Below, piece by piece: positions 8,724-16,198 of a stretch of 64,000 nt of DNA. Made by a program: the position numbers and the translations under genes. Position 1 is the stretch's first letter, and every line of letters begins with the position of its first letter. Below the pieces are notes generated by a model that worked only from the letters and a program-made list of their open reading frames with translations, was not told the DNA's origin and did no database searches. The stretch comes from Proteiniclasticum ruminis DSM 24773 (GTDB lineage: Bacteria; Bacillota; Clostridia; Clostridiales; Clostridiaceae), in NCBI RefSeq assembly GCF_000701905.1, contig NZ_KL370832.1, forward strand, positions 285,357 to 349,356, written 5' to 3'.

Positions 8724-9596
8724 ATGCGAAAAAGCAGGAATGTGCTGGTTGGTTCATTGACGGTCCTTGGCCTTCTTGTTGTGATCTTCAGTATCATGGC
8801 AATGAAGCTTCAGCTGGACCGGCCAGTGGTTTTTCACCAGTACACAGAACTGCCTCTGTTTCCGCAGGACCAGGGCATAAAAGGCCAGTACTTCACCCTG
8901 GATCTTCTCCAGAACCGACAGGACCAGAGAAAACTTCTCTATCTCAGCTTTCCGGAAAAAGAAGAGGTTCAGGCAGAGCTCATAGAACCATGGAACTCCG
9001 GATTCTGGAGCTTTGACGGTACAGAAGAGATGGGGGAAGGCATTGGACCCTATCGAAGGACCACCTATGAATTCAATCTCTTTCTGGAATCCGCACTGGA
9101 GGACGAAGAGCTTCTTACAAAAGTAAAACTTCACTTCAATGATGACAGCGTGCTGGAAACAGACCTTGGTAAACTGGTTCTTTTTCCAGCAGAGGAGAGT
9201 GAAGAGGATCCTGTTGGCATATTCAGCAGTTCCAGCAGCAGCGACCGGGAGCAAAGTCGTGAAGGCAGAACCAATAGAGAGGTGCAGATTCTTGGCGCAT
9301 CCTCGCTTCTTCTGGAGGAAGCAAAGAGTAGTTTTCATCTCAGTGTCAATGGGGCAGAACTGGCAGAAGATATGGATCTTCGGATAAACACAGGAGAAGT
9401 AGTGCACTTCACTGCTGAAGGTCTGGGAATATCTGGTTCTGAAAGGTATGCCAGTTTCCGTTTTTCCCCAAGATTCCGATACAAGGACACCACCTTGGAA
9501 GAAAAATTCTTCCGCCTGGAGATGGTCTATGAAAGACTGCTGAACTTAGAAGCTATAGACCTCATACGCTATCTGATAAAAAGGGGGGAGATCTAG
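8724..9596 (+). CDS. Membrane-anchored hypothetical protein, 290 residues
   Basis: One N-terminal transmembrane helix (about residues 8-29, 'VLVGSLTVLGLLVVIFSIMAM'), then about 260 residues predicted outside the cytoplasm. The soluble part is rich in Glu and Ser (a Ser/Asp/Arg stretch near 165-185) and has beta-type periodicity ('LHFNDDSVLETDLGKLVLF'). I do not recognise the family. GAGGAGG overlapping the stop of the HDOD gene precedes ATG 8724, and the next gene begins directly after its stop, so it is translated with its neighbours; a role in the same signalling or envelope process is inferred from that alone. Confidence 0.75.
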   Translation: MRKSRNVLVGSLTVLGLLVVIFSIMAMKLQLDRPVVFHQYTELPLFPQDQGIKGQYFTLDLLQNRQDQRKLLYLSFPEKEEVQAELIEPWNSGFWSFDGTEEMGEGIGPYRRTTYEFNLFLESALEDEELLTKVKLHFNDDSVLETDLGKLVLFPAEESEEDPVGIFSSSSSSDREQSREGRTNREVQILGASSLLLEEAKSSFHLSVNGAELAEDMDLRINTGEVVHFTAEGLGISGSERYASFRFSPRFRYKDTTLEEKFFRLEMVYERLLNLEAIDLIRYLIKRGEI

Positions 9597-10184
9597 ATGG
9601 GTGAAGCTTATCGTAAAATCTTCTGGGGGATCCTGATCCTCACGTTTCATATCAATCTGGGGCCTTTTCAGATCCTGCCGAACTTTGTAGGGTACTTTCT
9701 CATGGCAAGTGCCAGCGCCATGCTTTTTGACCGGTATGGTTTCATACTCTTTCAGAAGGGAAAGCACATCGCTGGGGTATTAGGTGTGCTCAGCCTGGTG
9801 GAGAGCCTGTTCTTTTTCATGGGAGGGTCTGTTTTTGCGCCATTCTCCTCATTTGGCCCCCTTCTATTCGGCGTTTTGGAGCTGCTTTTCTTCTATCATG
9901 TTCTGGGAGGCTATGCTCTTTCCCTGGAAATGAATGGAGACAAGGAAGAGAGAGAACAAAAACTTCGCCTTCAGAGAAGAGTAACTGTCCTGCTGGCGGT
10001 TCAGGCAGGTCTGTACTTTGTATTTTCCGTTTTGTATCTCACATCCATCATGGCCTTTGTGCTTCTCTTTTCCATACTCGTGAGACTCTATCTTACGAGC
10101 ATTTTTGCACAGCTGCGTAGAGAAGAGGATGGGAGAAGTCTGGAAGAACACAGTACGGGATCTGAATCTGCCGATACCAACTAA
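9597..10184 (+). CDS. Integral membrane protein, 195 residues
   Basis: Five or so hydrophobic segments (for example 'IFWGILILTFHINLGPFQILP', 'LLFGVLELLFFYHVLGGYAL', 'MAFVLLFSILVRLYLTSIF') joined by short loops, with a charged linker 'NGDKEEREQKLRLQRR' in the middle. I do not recognise a named family. It starts with the ATG immediately after the stop of the preceding gene, and GGGGGGAGAT supplies the binding site within that gene's end. It is last in the EAL-HDOD operon. Confidence 0.75.
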   Translation: MGEAYRKIFWGILILTFHINLGPFQILPNFVGYFLMASASAMLFDRYGFILFQKGKHIAGVLGVLSLVESLFFFMGGSVFAPFSSFGPLLFGVLELLFFYHVLGGYALSLEMNGDKEEREQKLRLQRRVTVLLAVQAGLYFVFSVLYLTSIMAFVLLFSILVRLYLTSIFAQLRREEDGRSLEEHSTGSESADTN

Positions 10185-10225
10185 AGATGAAACAACAAGG
10201 AAGTATACAAAAGAAAGGAGATCAT

Positions 10226-11023
10226 ATGAGAGAGAAACTGAAAAACCGATTTGCTATACAAGAAGAGGGAGAGGGGGAAGACATCCTCTTGTTTCTCCAT
10301 GGATTCGCATCGAACCAGAAGACCTGGCAGTGGATCAAAGACTCCTTCAAAAAGGACTATAAACTGGTGTTTCTGGATTTGGCCGGATGCGGCGATTCGG
10401 ATTACACGGGATATGATGTGAAAAAATATGCCACACTGCATGGATATGTAGAAGATCTTTTGGAAATTCTGAAGGCATTCGACTATAAGAACGTCACCAT
10501 CGTGGGACATTCTGTGGGAGGACTCATTGGGCTTCTTCTTTCAAAGGCCGCAGAAGGCCGGGTGAAGAAAGTATTCATGATTGGAGCCTCTCCACGGTAC
10601 AAAAATGACATCCCCGATTATTTTGGCGGATTTACAGAAGAAGAAATCTACCAGGTGCTGGATCTTATGGAAGAGAACTTCCTAGGATGGGCAAGCTATA
10701 TTTCAAGGGCAGCACTGCCGGAATCAGAAGGGCCAGAGCATACCGCTTATGTGGAAGAGAACTTTAAAGCGTCCCATCCAAAGTACACCTATCATTTTTT
10801 GAAAGTCACGCTTCTTCTGGACCACCGGGAGGAACTTCTGGATGTGCCTTGTGAGATCATCATTCTCCAGTGTGCCAAAGACAGCTTTGTGCCCATGGAA
10901 GTAGCGGAGTACATGCACCGGCAGATTGCGGGCAGCACGCTTCATCTTCTTTCGGCCAGAGGACACTATCCTCATATCAGCCATCCGGAGGAAACTGCAG
11001 AAGCCATACTGAAGTATTTGTAA
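10226..11023 (+). CDS. rsbQ: RsbQ-type alpha/beta hydrolase (stress/ligand sensor)
   Basis: 265 residues, single alpha/beta-hydrolase domain. Numbering from ATG 10226 puts the catalytic triad at S96 ('VGHSVGG'), D219 ('CAKDSF') and H247 ('ARGHYPH'), identical positions to Bacillus subtilis RsbQ, and 'GASPRYKND' is also typical of RsbQ and its plant relatives D14/KAI2. RsbQ hydrolyses or binds an unknown small molecule and activates the PAS domain of the phosphatase RsbP in the energy-stress branch of sigma-B control. Here the next gene, 11 bases away, encodes a PAS-GGDEF protein, so output is probably cyclic di-GMP. AAAGGAG lies just upstream of ATG 10226; the frame extends to 10187 without a better site. 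Confidence 0.9.
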   Translation: MREKLKNRFAIQEEGEGEDILLFLHGFASNQKTWQWIKDSFKKDYKLVFLDLAGCGDSDYTGYDVKKYATLHGYVEDLLEILKAFDYKNVTIVGHSVGGLIGLLLSKAAEGRVKKVFMIGASPRYKNDIPDYFGGFTEEEIYQVLDLMEENFLGWASYISRAALPESEGPEHTAYVEENFKASHPKYTYHFLKVTLLLDHREELLDVPCEIIILQCAKDSFVPMEVAEYMHRQIAGSTLHLLSARGHYPHISHPEETAEAILKYL

Positions 11024-11034
11024 GAGAGGTTTGA

Positions 11035-12009
11035 ATGGAAACGAAACAACGATGGAATCAAGCGGTTTGCGGCATTTTAACACTGAACAGCAAATCTGAA
11101 ATACTGTCTTTGAACCAGTCCCTCTTAGCTCTTCTGGGGTATGAAAAAGAGGAAGAACTGCGGGGCCGGGAGTTTGAACTGCTCCTTGGCACCAGTGCCC
11201 AGTTTTATTATTATTCTATCCTTTATCCGAAGATCCAGATGGAAGGGCTCTGTCAGGAAATCTATCTCAGCCTTCGGAAGAAGGATGGACAAACGGTGCC
11301 CGTGATGTTCAATGCCAAGAGATTCTATCTGGAGGATGAAGCCGTCATAGACTGCATCATTCTTCCCATGGAAACCAGGCAGGAGTATCTGAAAGAAATT
11401 AAGACCATCAACAAAAAGCTGGAAACCGCACTGGAAGAAAAGATACTTCTTCATGAAGAGCTTTTGAAAAAACAGGAAGAGCTGGAAGAAATGTACAGAA
11501 CCCTTCAGGTGGTCTCCAGGCAGGATCCTCTCACAGGGATCCTGAACCGCCGGGCTTTCATGGAGGAGATTCATCTGACGCTCCAGAGCGCTCAGATGAA
11601 ACCACTGATGTTATCAGCCTGTATAATGGATCTGGATTTCTTTAAGGCGGTCAATGATCAACATGGACACCACAAAGGAGATGTGGTGCTGTGCTCTTTC
11701 TCGGAGCACCTGACATCGTTCTTTGGCGATACTCATGTGGTGGCGCGATTTGGTGGAGAAGAATTCATTCTTCTTCTGAAGTCCTTATCGAAAGAAGAGG
11801 CCATCATTCAAATGGAAGCCTTCCGCTCTGCCATGGCGGGAAGAACCTATGGCGGGCTGAAGATCACAGCAAGCTTCGGGGTATCCACCAGGACAGAAGG
11901 GGAAGACGCTGACAAGCTCATTGTGAAGGCAGATGTGGCCTTATATGAGGCGAAAAGAAGAGGAAGAGACTGTGTGGTGCACTTTCTCGATATGAAACAA
12001 AATCAGTAG
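11035..12009 (+). CDS. RsbP-like PAS domain fused to GGDEF diguanylate cyclase
   Basis: 324 residues, no membrane segment. PAS domain about 1-115 ('VCGILTLNSKSEILSLNQSL', '...AQFYYYSILYP...EIYLSLRKKDG'), which resembles the RsbP PAS in its 'xCG-L-L' start and 'Y-S/F-YP' core; coiled coil about 117-160; GGDEF domain about 162-320 with an intact GGEEF at 240-244 ('RFGGEEF'). The usual inhibitory RxxD five residues before the GG is absent ('GDTH'), so product inhibition through the I-site is not expected. It would make cyclic di-GMP when the PAS is activated, probably by the RsbQ-like hydrolase encoded just upstream. A terminator follows at 12011. Confidence 0.9.
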   Translation: METKQRWNQAVCGILTLNSKSEILSLNQSLLALLGYEKEEELRGREFELLLGTSAQFYYYSILYPKIQMEGLCQEIYLSLRKKDGQTVPVMFNAKRFYLEDEAVIDCIILPMETRQEYLKEIKTINKKLETALEEKILLHEELLKKQEELEEMYRTLQVVSRQDPLTGILNRRAFMEEIHLTLQSAQMKPLMLSACIMDLDFFKAVNDQHGHHKGDVVLCSFSEHLTSFFGDTHVVARFGGEEFILLLKSLSKEEAIIQMEAFRSAMAGRTYGGLKITASFGVSTRTEGEDADKLIVKADVALYEAKRRGRDCVVHFLDMKQNQ

Positions 12010-12010
12010 G

Positions 12011-12035
12011 ACTCTGGGGGAAACTCCAGAGTTTT
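12011..12035 (+). terminator. Terminator after PAS-GGDEF gene
   Basis: ACTCTGG (12011-12017) pairs with CCAGAGT (12025-12031), followed by TTTT. It separates the rsbQ/PAS-GGDEF pair from the feo region. Confidence 0.75.
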
Positions 12036-12230
12036 AAATTGCATCCAATGAATAATGATTATCACATTATAACCGCTATTTTAAAATTGATTTCATAAAT
12101 ATTACAAAGCAAATCATGAATACTGTTAAAGAATTTCATAATTTTTAAAAGTTCAGCAAAAAAGAGTTCTGTTAAAAGAATAATTCCAACTAGTCCACTA
12201 TGCTTTGAAAAATACACCCGTGACCACTTA

Positions 12231-12259
12231 TTGACATAATTATGACAAAAGTGTACATT
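12231..12259 (+). promoter_or_regulatory. Promoter of the DtxR-like/feoA unit
   Basis: TTGACA at 12231-12236 (perfect -35), 17-base spacer, TACATT at 12254-12259 (-10). The DtxR-like half-palindromic site at 12266-12281 covers the expected transcription start, consistent with repression by iron-loaded regulator. The 12036-12230 segment upstream is AT-rich and holds no gene. Confidence 0.75.
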
Positions 12260-12265
12260 ATTATT

Positions 12266-12281
12266 GTTAGCTAAGGTAAAC
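12266..12281. promoter_or_regulatory. Degenerate DtxR/IdeR-type operator
   Basis: GTTAGCTAAGGTAAAC matches 12 of 16 positions of the perfect site found before feoB (13042-13057). It lies just downstream of the -10 box, where binding of the regulator would block transcription of its own gene and feoA. Confidence 0.65.
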
Positions 12282-12317
12282 TTTTGGAACACAATAACAA
12301 ACAAAGGATGGGAGAAG

Positions 12318-12707
12318 ATGCATCTAACAGAATCGTCAGAAATGTATTTGGCTACCATCATGATTTTAGAGAAAGAACTGGGACATGTGCGGGTAGTGGA
12401 CGTAGCAGAAGAGCTCGAAGTCACAAAGCCCAGTGTCACCAAAGCCATGAATCATTTAATGAAAGAAGGATATATCCACAAAGAGCTCTATGGAAATATT
12501 ACTTTGACACCGGAAGGCATTGCAGTTGCCACAGAAGTGGTGAAGAAGAGAGCCATGATTGTCTCCTATCTTGAGAGATCCCTAGGACTTTCCCACGATG
12601 AAGCAGTCAAAAATGCCTGCAGGATGGAGCATGTTATATCAGAAGAGATGCTGCGGTCAATCAAGGTGTACCTGCAGGAAGAGAAGCACCAAGTCAGTAA
12701 GAACTAG
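12318..12707 (+). CDS. DtxR/IdeR-type iron-dependent repressor
   Basis: 129 residues: winged helix (about 5-65) and dimerisation/metal domain (66-125). Metal-binding residues align with the iron type: M9 ('SSEMYLA', DtxR M10), C101, E104 and H105 ('ACRMEH', DtxR C102, E105, H106). MntR would have Asp and Glu at the first positions. The SH3-like third domain of DtxR is absent, as in many Firmicute members. GGGAG precedes ATG 12318; an upstream in-frame start at 12264 would overlap the operator. With Fe(II) it probably represses its own gene, feoA and feoB through the sites at 12266 and 13038. Overlap of its stop with the feoA binding site shows co-transcription. Confidence 0.88.
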   Translation: MHLTESSEMYLATIMILEKELGHVRVVDVAEELEVTKPSVTKAMNHLMKEGYIHKELYGNITLTPEGIAVATEVVKKRAMIVSYLERSLGLSHDEAVKNACRMEHVISEEMLRSIKVYLQEEKHQVSKN

Positions 12708-12718
12708 GAGGAATGGAA

Positions 12719-13003
12719 ATGGAAATGGCTTTTGTACATAAATTGTTCAGCCGCAAGACAACCGCCGGAAAGGAACAGGCTTTTCAGGAGAACAACCTCA
12801 CCTTTGCCAAAAGAAATGAGTCTTATCGGATCCTAGGGGTTCATACAAAGGATCAGGGCATGAAGGATTTTCTTTTCACACTGGGCTGTTATGAAGGAGA
12901 AGAAATCACCGTCATCTCCATTCTGTCTGACAATTACATCATACATGTCAAGGGTGCAAGATATAGCATTGACAAGGAACTGGCCAGAGCGATTTTAATC
13001 TAA
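12719..13003 (+). CDS. feoA: FeoA small iron-transport accessory protein
   Basis: 94 residues with the SH3-like FeoA fold in the second half ('LGCYEGEEITVISILSDNYIIHVKGARYSIDKELARAI'). FeoA binds FeoB or assists its function at the membrane. Three in-frame ATGs occur at 12713, 12719 and 12725; 12719 has the best spacing (seven bases) from AGGAGG at 12706-12711, which overlaps the regulator's stop. The N-terminal 40 residues are longer and more polar than in a minimal FeoA. It lies before the feoB promoter and is probably read from the 12231 promoter. Confidence 0.85.
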   Translation: MEMAFVHKLFSRKTTAGKEQAFQENNLTFAKRNESYRILGVHTKDQGMKDFLFTLGCYEGEEITVISILSDNYIIHVKGARYSIDKELARAILI

Positions 13004-13034
13004 AAAAATCGCTTCTGTCGCCAGAAATTTTCAG

Positions 13035-13061
13035 TATAATTGTTAGCCTAGGCTAACAATT
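13035..13061. promoter_or_regulatory. feoB promoter -10 box and perfect 24-bp DtxR-type operator
   Basis: TATAAT at 13035-13040 is followed and partly overlapped by a perfect 24-bp palindrome at 13038-13061 whose left half is AATTGTTAGCCT. The core TTAGCCTAGGCTAA resembles DtxR/IdeR iron boxes. The site covers the -10 end and the transcription start, so iron-loaded repressor should shut off feoB. The -35 box is weak (TTCTGT at 13013-13018, 16-base spacer). Confidence 0.85.
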
Positions 13062-13096
13062 GGAATCGTATTCTAGAGATACATCGGGAGGAAATC

Positions 13097-15097
13097 ATGA
13101 GAATAGCACTAGCGGGAAATCCAAACAGTGGAAAAACCACTTTATTTAATGCCATCACGGGTCAGGTTGAACATGTGGGCAATTGGCCAGGGGTCACCGT
13201 GGCGAAAAAAGAAGGAAATGTAAAGAAAGAACTCTACCAGGGCGAGGAGACGCTTCGGGTGGTGGATCTTCCAGGAGCGTACTCCATTTCTCCGTTCACT
13301 TCAGAGGAAAGCATCACGTCTTCCTTTGTGAAGAATGACAATCTGGATGCCATCATCAACATCATCGATGCCACCAACATCAGCCGAAGCCTTCTCTTCA
13401 CCACGCAGCTTCTGGAGCTTGGGATTCCTGTTGTCATAGCGCTGAACAAGAGAGATCTTTTAAGAAGAAAAGGGATTTCCATTGATACGAAGAAGCTTTC
13501 AGAGAAACTGCACTGTGTGGTCATTGAAACAGCCTCCATCCGTAAAGAAGGACTGAAGGAGCTTCTAAAAGCCTGCGCTTCTTTAAAAGGGAAAGATCAG
13601 AAGGCTCCTTTTGAACACGTAGAAGAGTTCACAAAAATTCCCGAAGACCACTATGAGGAAAAAGAAAAACTGCGTTTCCAGCTGGTGGAGTCTTTGGTTC
13701 ATGAAGTGGAAATCAGAAAAGTAGAAAGTGAGAAAGAAAACCTTTCAGACCGCATTGACCGCATTGTCGCCCATAAGTATCTGGGTATTCCTGTCTTTGC
13801 GTTGGTGATGTTTCTGGTGTTTCATCTGTCCCAGAGCACCGTTGGTCCATTTCTTGCAGACATCTTCACCGGATGGATGGATCAGCTCTATGGCGCCGTG
13901 GAAGGTATTCTGGGAGACAGTGTTTCTCCTCTTCTCAGCGCGCTGCTTCTGGACGGCATCATCGGCGGTGTTGGCGCAGTGGTAGGGTTTTTGCCACTGA
14001 TCATGGTGCTCTTCTTCCTTTTGGCAATTCTCGATGACTGCGGATATCTTTCCAGAGTGGCAGTGGTCATGGACCGCTATCTGAAAAAAGTGGGTCTTTC
14101 TGGAAAATCCATCATCCCCATGGTCATCGGAACCGGATGCGCCATCCCGGGCATCATGGCTACCCGAACCATCAAAGATGAACGTCAGAGAAGAACCACA
14201 GCAATGCTTACTCCCTTTATGCCCTGTGGCGCGAAGCTGCCTGTCATAGCGCTTTTTTCCGGAGTTTTCTTTAAAAATGCCGGATGGGTGGGTACCTCCA
14301 TGTATTTTGTGGCGATTATTATCATCGTCTTAGGCGCACTCATCATCAAGAAGATCACTGGTGAAAGCCAAAATACTTCTTACTTTATCATGGAGCTGCC
14401 GGAATACAGACTCCCCAGCATTAAGAGAGCGCTGATCTCCATGATGAATCAGGGAAAAGCCTTTGTCATCAGAGCGGCCACCATCATTCTTCTTTGTAAT
14501 GCTGCCATCCACATCATGCAGACTTTCAACTGGAATTTCCAGATGGTGGAAGAGGGAATGGCAAGCACCAGTATCCTGGCTTCCATCGCAAAGCCCTTTG
14601 CCTTCCTACTGATTCCACTGGGATTTGGTGCATGGCAGCTGGCTGCTGCCGCCATCACGGGCTTCATTGCCAAAGAGAATGTGGTAGGCACCCTGGCAGT
14701 GGTATACGGCATCACCAATTTCATCAATACAGAAGAGCTGGTTTTGGTCTCTGGGGCCAACGATGTGGCGTCCATCATGGGACTCACCACCGTCAGCGCT
14801 CTGGCGTATCTTGTGTTTAATCTTTTCACGCCACCTTGTTTCGCTGCCATCGGCGCCATGAATGCGGAGATGGAGAGTAAGAAATGGCTTCTGGCCGGTG
14901 TTTCCTTCCAGCTGAGTATGGGGTATACCTTGGCATTTCTGGTGTACCAGATTGGAACACTTCTCACCACGGGATCCTTTGGTGAAGGGTTCCTTGTAGG
15001 ACTCCTGGCCGTGCTTGCCATAGTTTCCTACATCGTCTATCTGATGTTTCGGAAAAAAGAAGGATCTTTAGAAGAACCTGTAAAGGAGCTGGCTTAA
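13097..15097 (+). CDS. feoB: FeoB ferrous iron transporter
   Basis: 666 residues. G-protein domain about 1-165 with G1 'GNPNSGKTT' (7-15), G3 'DLPG' and G4 'NKRD'; a GDI-like helical segment to about 235; then the membrane part with two Gate repeats ('MVIGTGCAIPGIMATRTIKDERQRRTT' region and 'FTPPCFAAIGAMN') and about ten helices. It imports Fe(II) into the cytoplasm with GTP control, which fits an anaerobe living with soluble ferrous iron. GGGAGGAAA precedes ATG 13097. The gene is preceded by its own iron-box promoter and is followed immediately by a small Cys-rich membrane protein. Confidence 0.95.
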   Translation: MRIALAGNPNSGKTTLFNAITGQVEHVGNWPGVTVAKKEGNVKKELYQGEETLRVVDLPGAYSISPFTSEESITSSFVKNDNLDAIINIIDATNISRSLLFTTQLLELGIPVVIALNKRDLLRRKGISIDTKKLSEKLHCVVIETASIRKEGLKELLKACASLKGKDQKAPFEHVEEFTKIPEDHYEEKEKLRFQLVESLVHEVEIRKVESEKENLSDRIDRIVAHKYLGIPVFALVMFLVFHLSQSTVGPFLADIFTGWMDQLYGAVEGILGDSVSPLLSALLLDGIIGGVGAVVGFLPLIMVLFFLLAILDDCGYLSRVAVVMDRYLKKVGLSGKSIIPMVIGTGCAIPGIMATRTIKDERQRRTTAMLTPFMPCGAKLPVIALFSGVFFKNAGWVGTSMYFVAIIIIVLGALIIKKITGESQNTSYFIMELPEYRLPSIKRALISMMNQGKAFVIRAATIILLCNAAIHIMQTFNWNFQMVEEGMASTSILASIAKPFAFLLIPLGFGAWQLAAAAITGFIAKENVVGTLAVVYGITNFINTEELVLVSGANDVASIMGLTTVSALAYLVFNLFTPPCFAAIGAMNAEMESKKWLLAGVSFQLSMGYTLAFLVYQIGTLLTTGSFGEGFLVGLLAVLAIVSYIVYLMFRKKEGSLEEPVKELA

Positions 15098-15274
15098 ATG
15101 GGAGATTTTATCGTACTGGGCATCATCCTGACCATTGTGTTTTTGGCTGGATTTAAAGTATATAAAGATAAGAAGAACGGCATTAAGTGCTCTGGATGCG
15201 CGCACGCAAAATCCTGCGCTTCTGAAAGCTGTGACAGCAATACCTCATCCAAAAGCAAGATGATTATTTTATAA
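15098..15274 (+). CDS. FeoB-associated Cys-rich membrane protein
   Basis: 58 residues starting at the ATG immediately after the feoB stop, with TAAAGGAG in the feoB end. One transmembrane helix (about 5-19) is followed by a short cytoplasmic tail with four cysteines (C33, C36, C42, C47) in the pattern CSGC-x5-C-x4-C, which could bind iron or an Fe-S cluster. Such small Cys-rich proteins are commonly encoded downstream of feoB in Firmicutes and are thought to act in place of FeoC. The tail ends in a Lys/Ser-rich segment. A strong terminator follows. Confidence 0.88.
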   Translation: MGDFIVLGIILTIVFLAGFKVYKDKKNGIKCSGCAHAKSCASESCDSNTSSKSKMIIL

Positions 15275-15286
15275 GTAAAGTAAAAC

Positions 15287-15326
15287 CACTTCTCCCTTAA
15301 TAAAAGGAAGAGAAGTGTTTTTTTTT
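15287..15326 (+). terminator. Terminator of the feo operon
   Basis: CACTTCTC..CTT pairs with AAG..GAGAAGTG (15287-15317), followed by at least nine Ts. Confidence 0.9.
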
Positions 15327-15377
15327 CCTCAGTTGTGAGAAAATAAAGGAAATTTGTGTTTTCAAAGGAGAAGGGAT

Positions 15378-16061
15378 ATGGTGATCAGAAAGTATGCGGA
15401 TAGCAGGGACTTTAAGAAGCTCCTGGGGCTATTTATAACCGAGGAGCTTATCAAGGGGGACCTGAGAAAGAAAAGCACAAAAGAAAAGCTGAGACAATCC
15501 CTGAACAAGTCTGTCACCTATGTGGCGTATGAGGAGGAAGACCTCGTCGGAATTGTAAGGGGGCTGGAGGATCTGCCCTTTGAGCCTTTGGTGAGAGACG
15601 TGTATGTGAAGCCTCTATACCGGAGAAAGGGCATCGGGAAAAGCCTGCTTTATTGCCTCTTTGAGCGCCTCAGCTGCGACAGGATAGAGGTGAGCTCTTC
15701 GCATGTATCCTTTGCGTCACAGATGGGTTTGATTCTTGAAGTAGGTGCTTATTATGTAAGGCGGCCGGAAGAACCCACCACGTATCTTCTTCAGGATAAA
15801 ACAGAGAGAAAACAGAGAAGGAAAAAAAGAAAAACCAGGCAAGTGCATGGAGGGGAACTTTATGAAGAAGAACTCTTCGGATCCGATGACTTCCACTATA
15901 TGATCATGGGATACACCAGTGGAGGCGCTTCCTTCGGCATCACCTGGGAAGAGGCTTATGAGGATGGGCTCATAGAGGAGGAAGGGGAATCCTTCGAAAG
16001 AAAGAGAGACGAAAAAGTGCATCTTTCTGATTCTTATGAGGAAGATGAGCTCCCTTTCTAG
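15378..16061 (+). CDS. GNAT-family N-acetyltransferase with charged C-terminal extension
   Basis: 227 residues. Residues 1-145 form a GNAT domain; the acetyl-CoA loop is 'YRRKGIGKSL' after 'VRDVYVKP'. Residues about 150-227 are an unusual tail: a basic run (KTERKQRRKKRKTR), then a Gly-rich, then a strongly acidic part ending EEDELPF, which is not part of the domain. AAAGGAGAAGGG precedes ATG 15378. Substrate unknown. It is preceded by the feo terminator and followed by a Cache-GGDEF gene with its own untranslated region, so it is probably a single-gene unit. Confidence 0.8.
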   Translation: MVIRKYADSRDFKKLLGLFITEELIKGDLRKKSTKEKLRQSLNKSVTYVAYEEEDLVGIVRGLEDLPFEPLVRDVYVKPLYRRKGIGKSLLYCLFERLSCDRIEVSSSHVSFASQMGLILEVGAYYVRRPEEPTTYLLQDKTERKQRRKKRKTRQVHGGELYEEELFGSDDFHYMIMGYTSGGASFGITWEEAYEDGLIEEEGESFERKRDEKVHLSDSYEEDELPF

Positions 16062-16198
16062 AAGGCACTTTTTAATCTGGTAGAATTCTGTTCTCTACGA
16101 AAATTCAAAGGCGTATTTTTCTTGTAAACGATGGAACCTTAGGATAAACTGATAATATTTGGAAGAGAGAAGTAACAAAAGAATTAAAGGGTGTTGTG

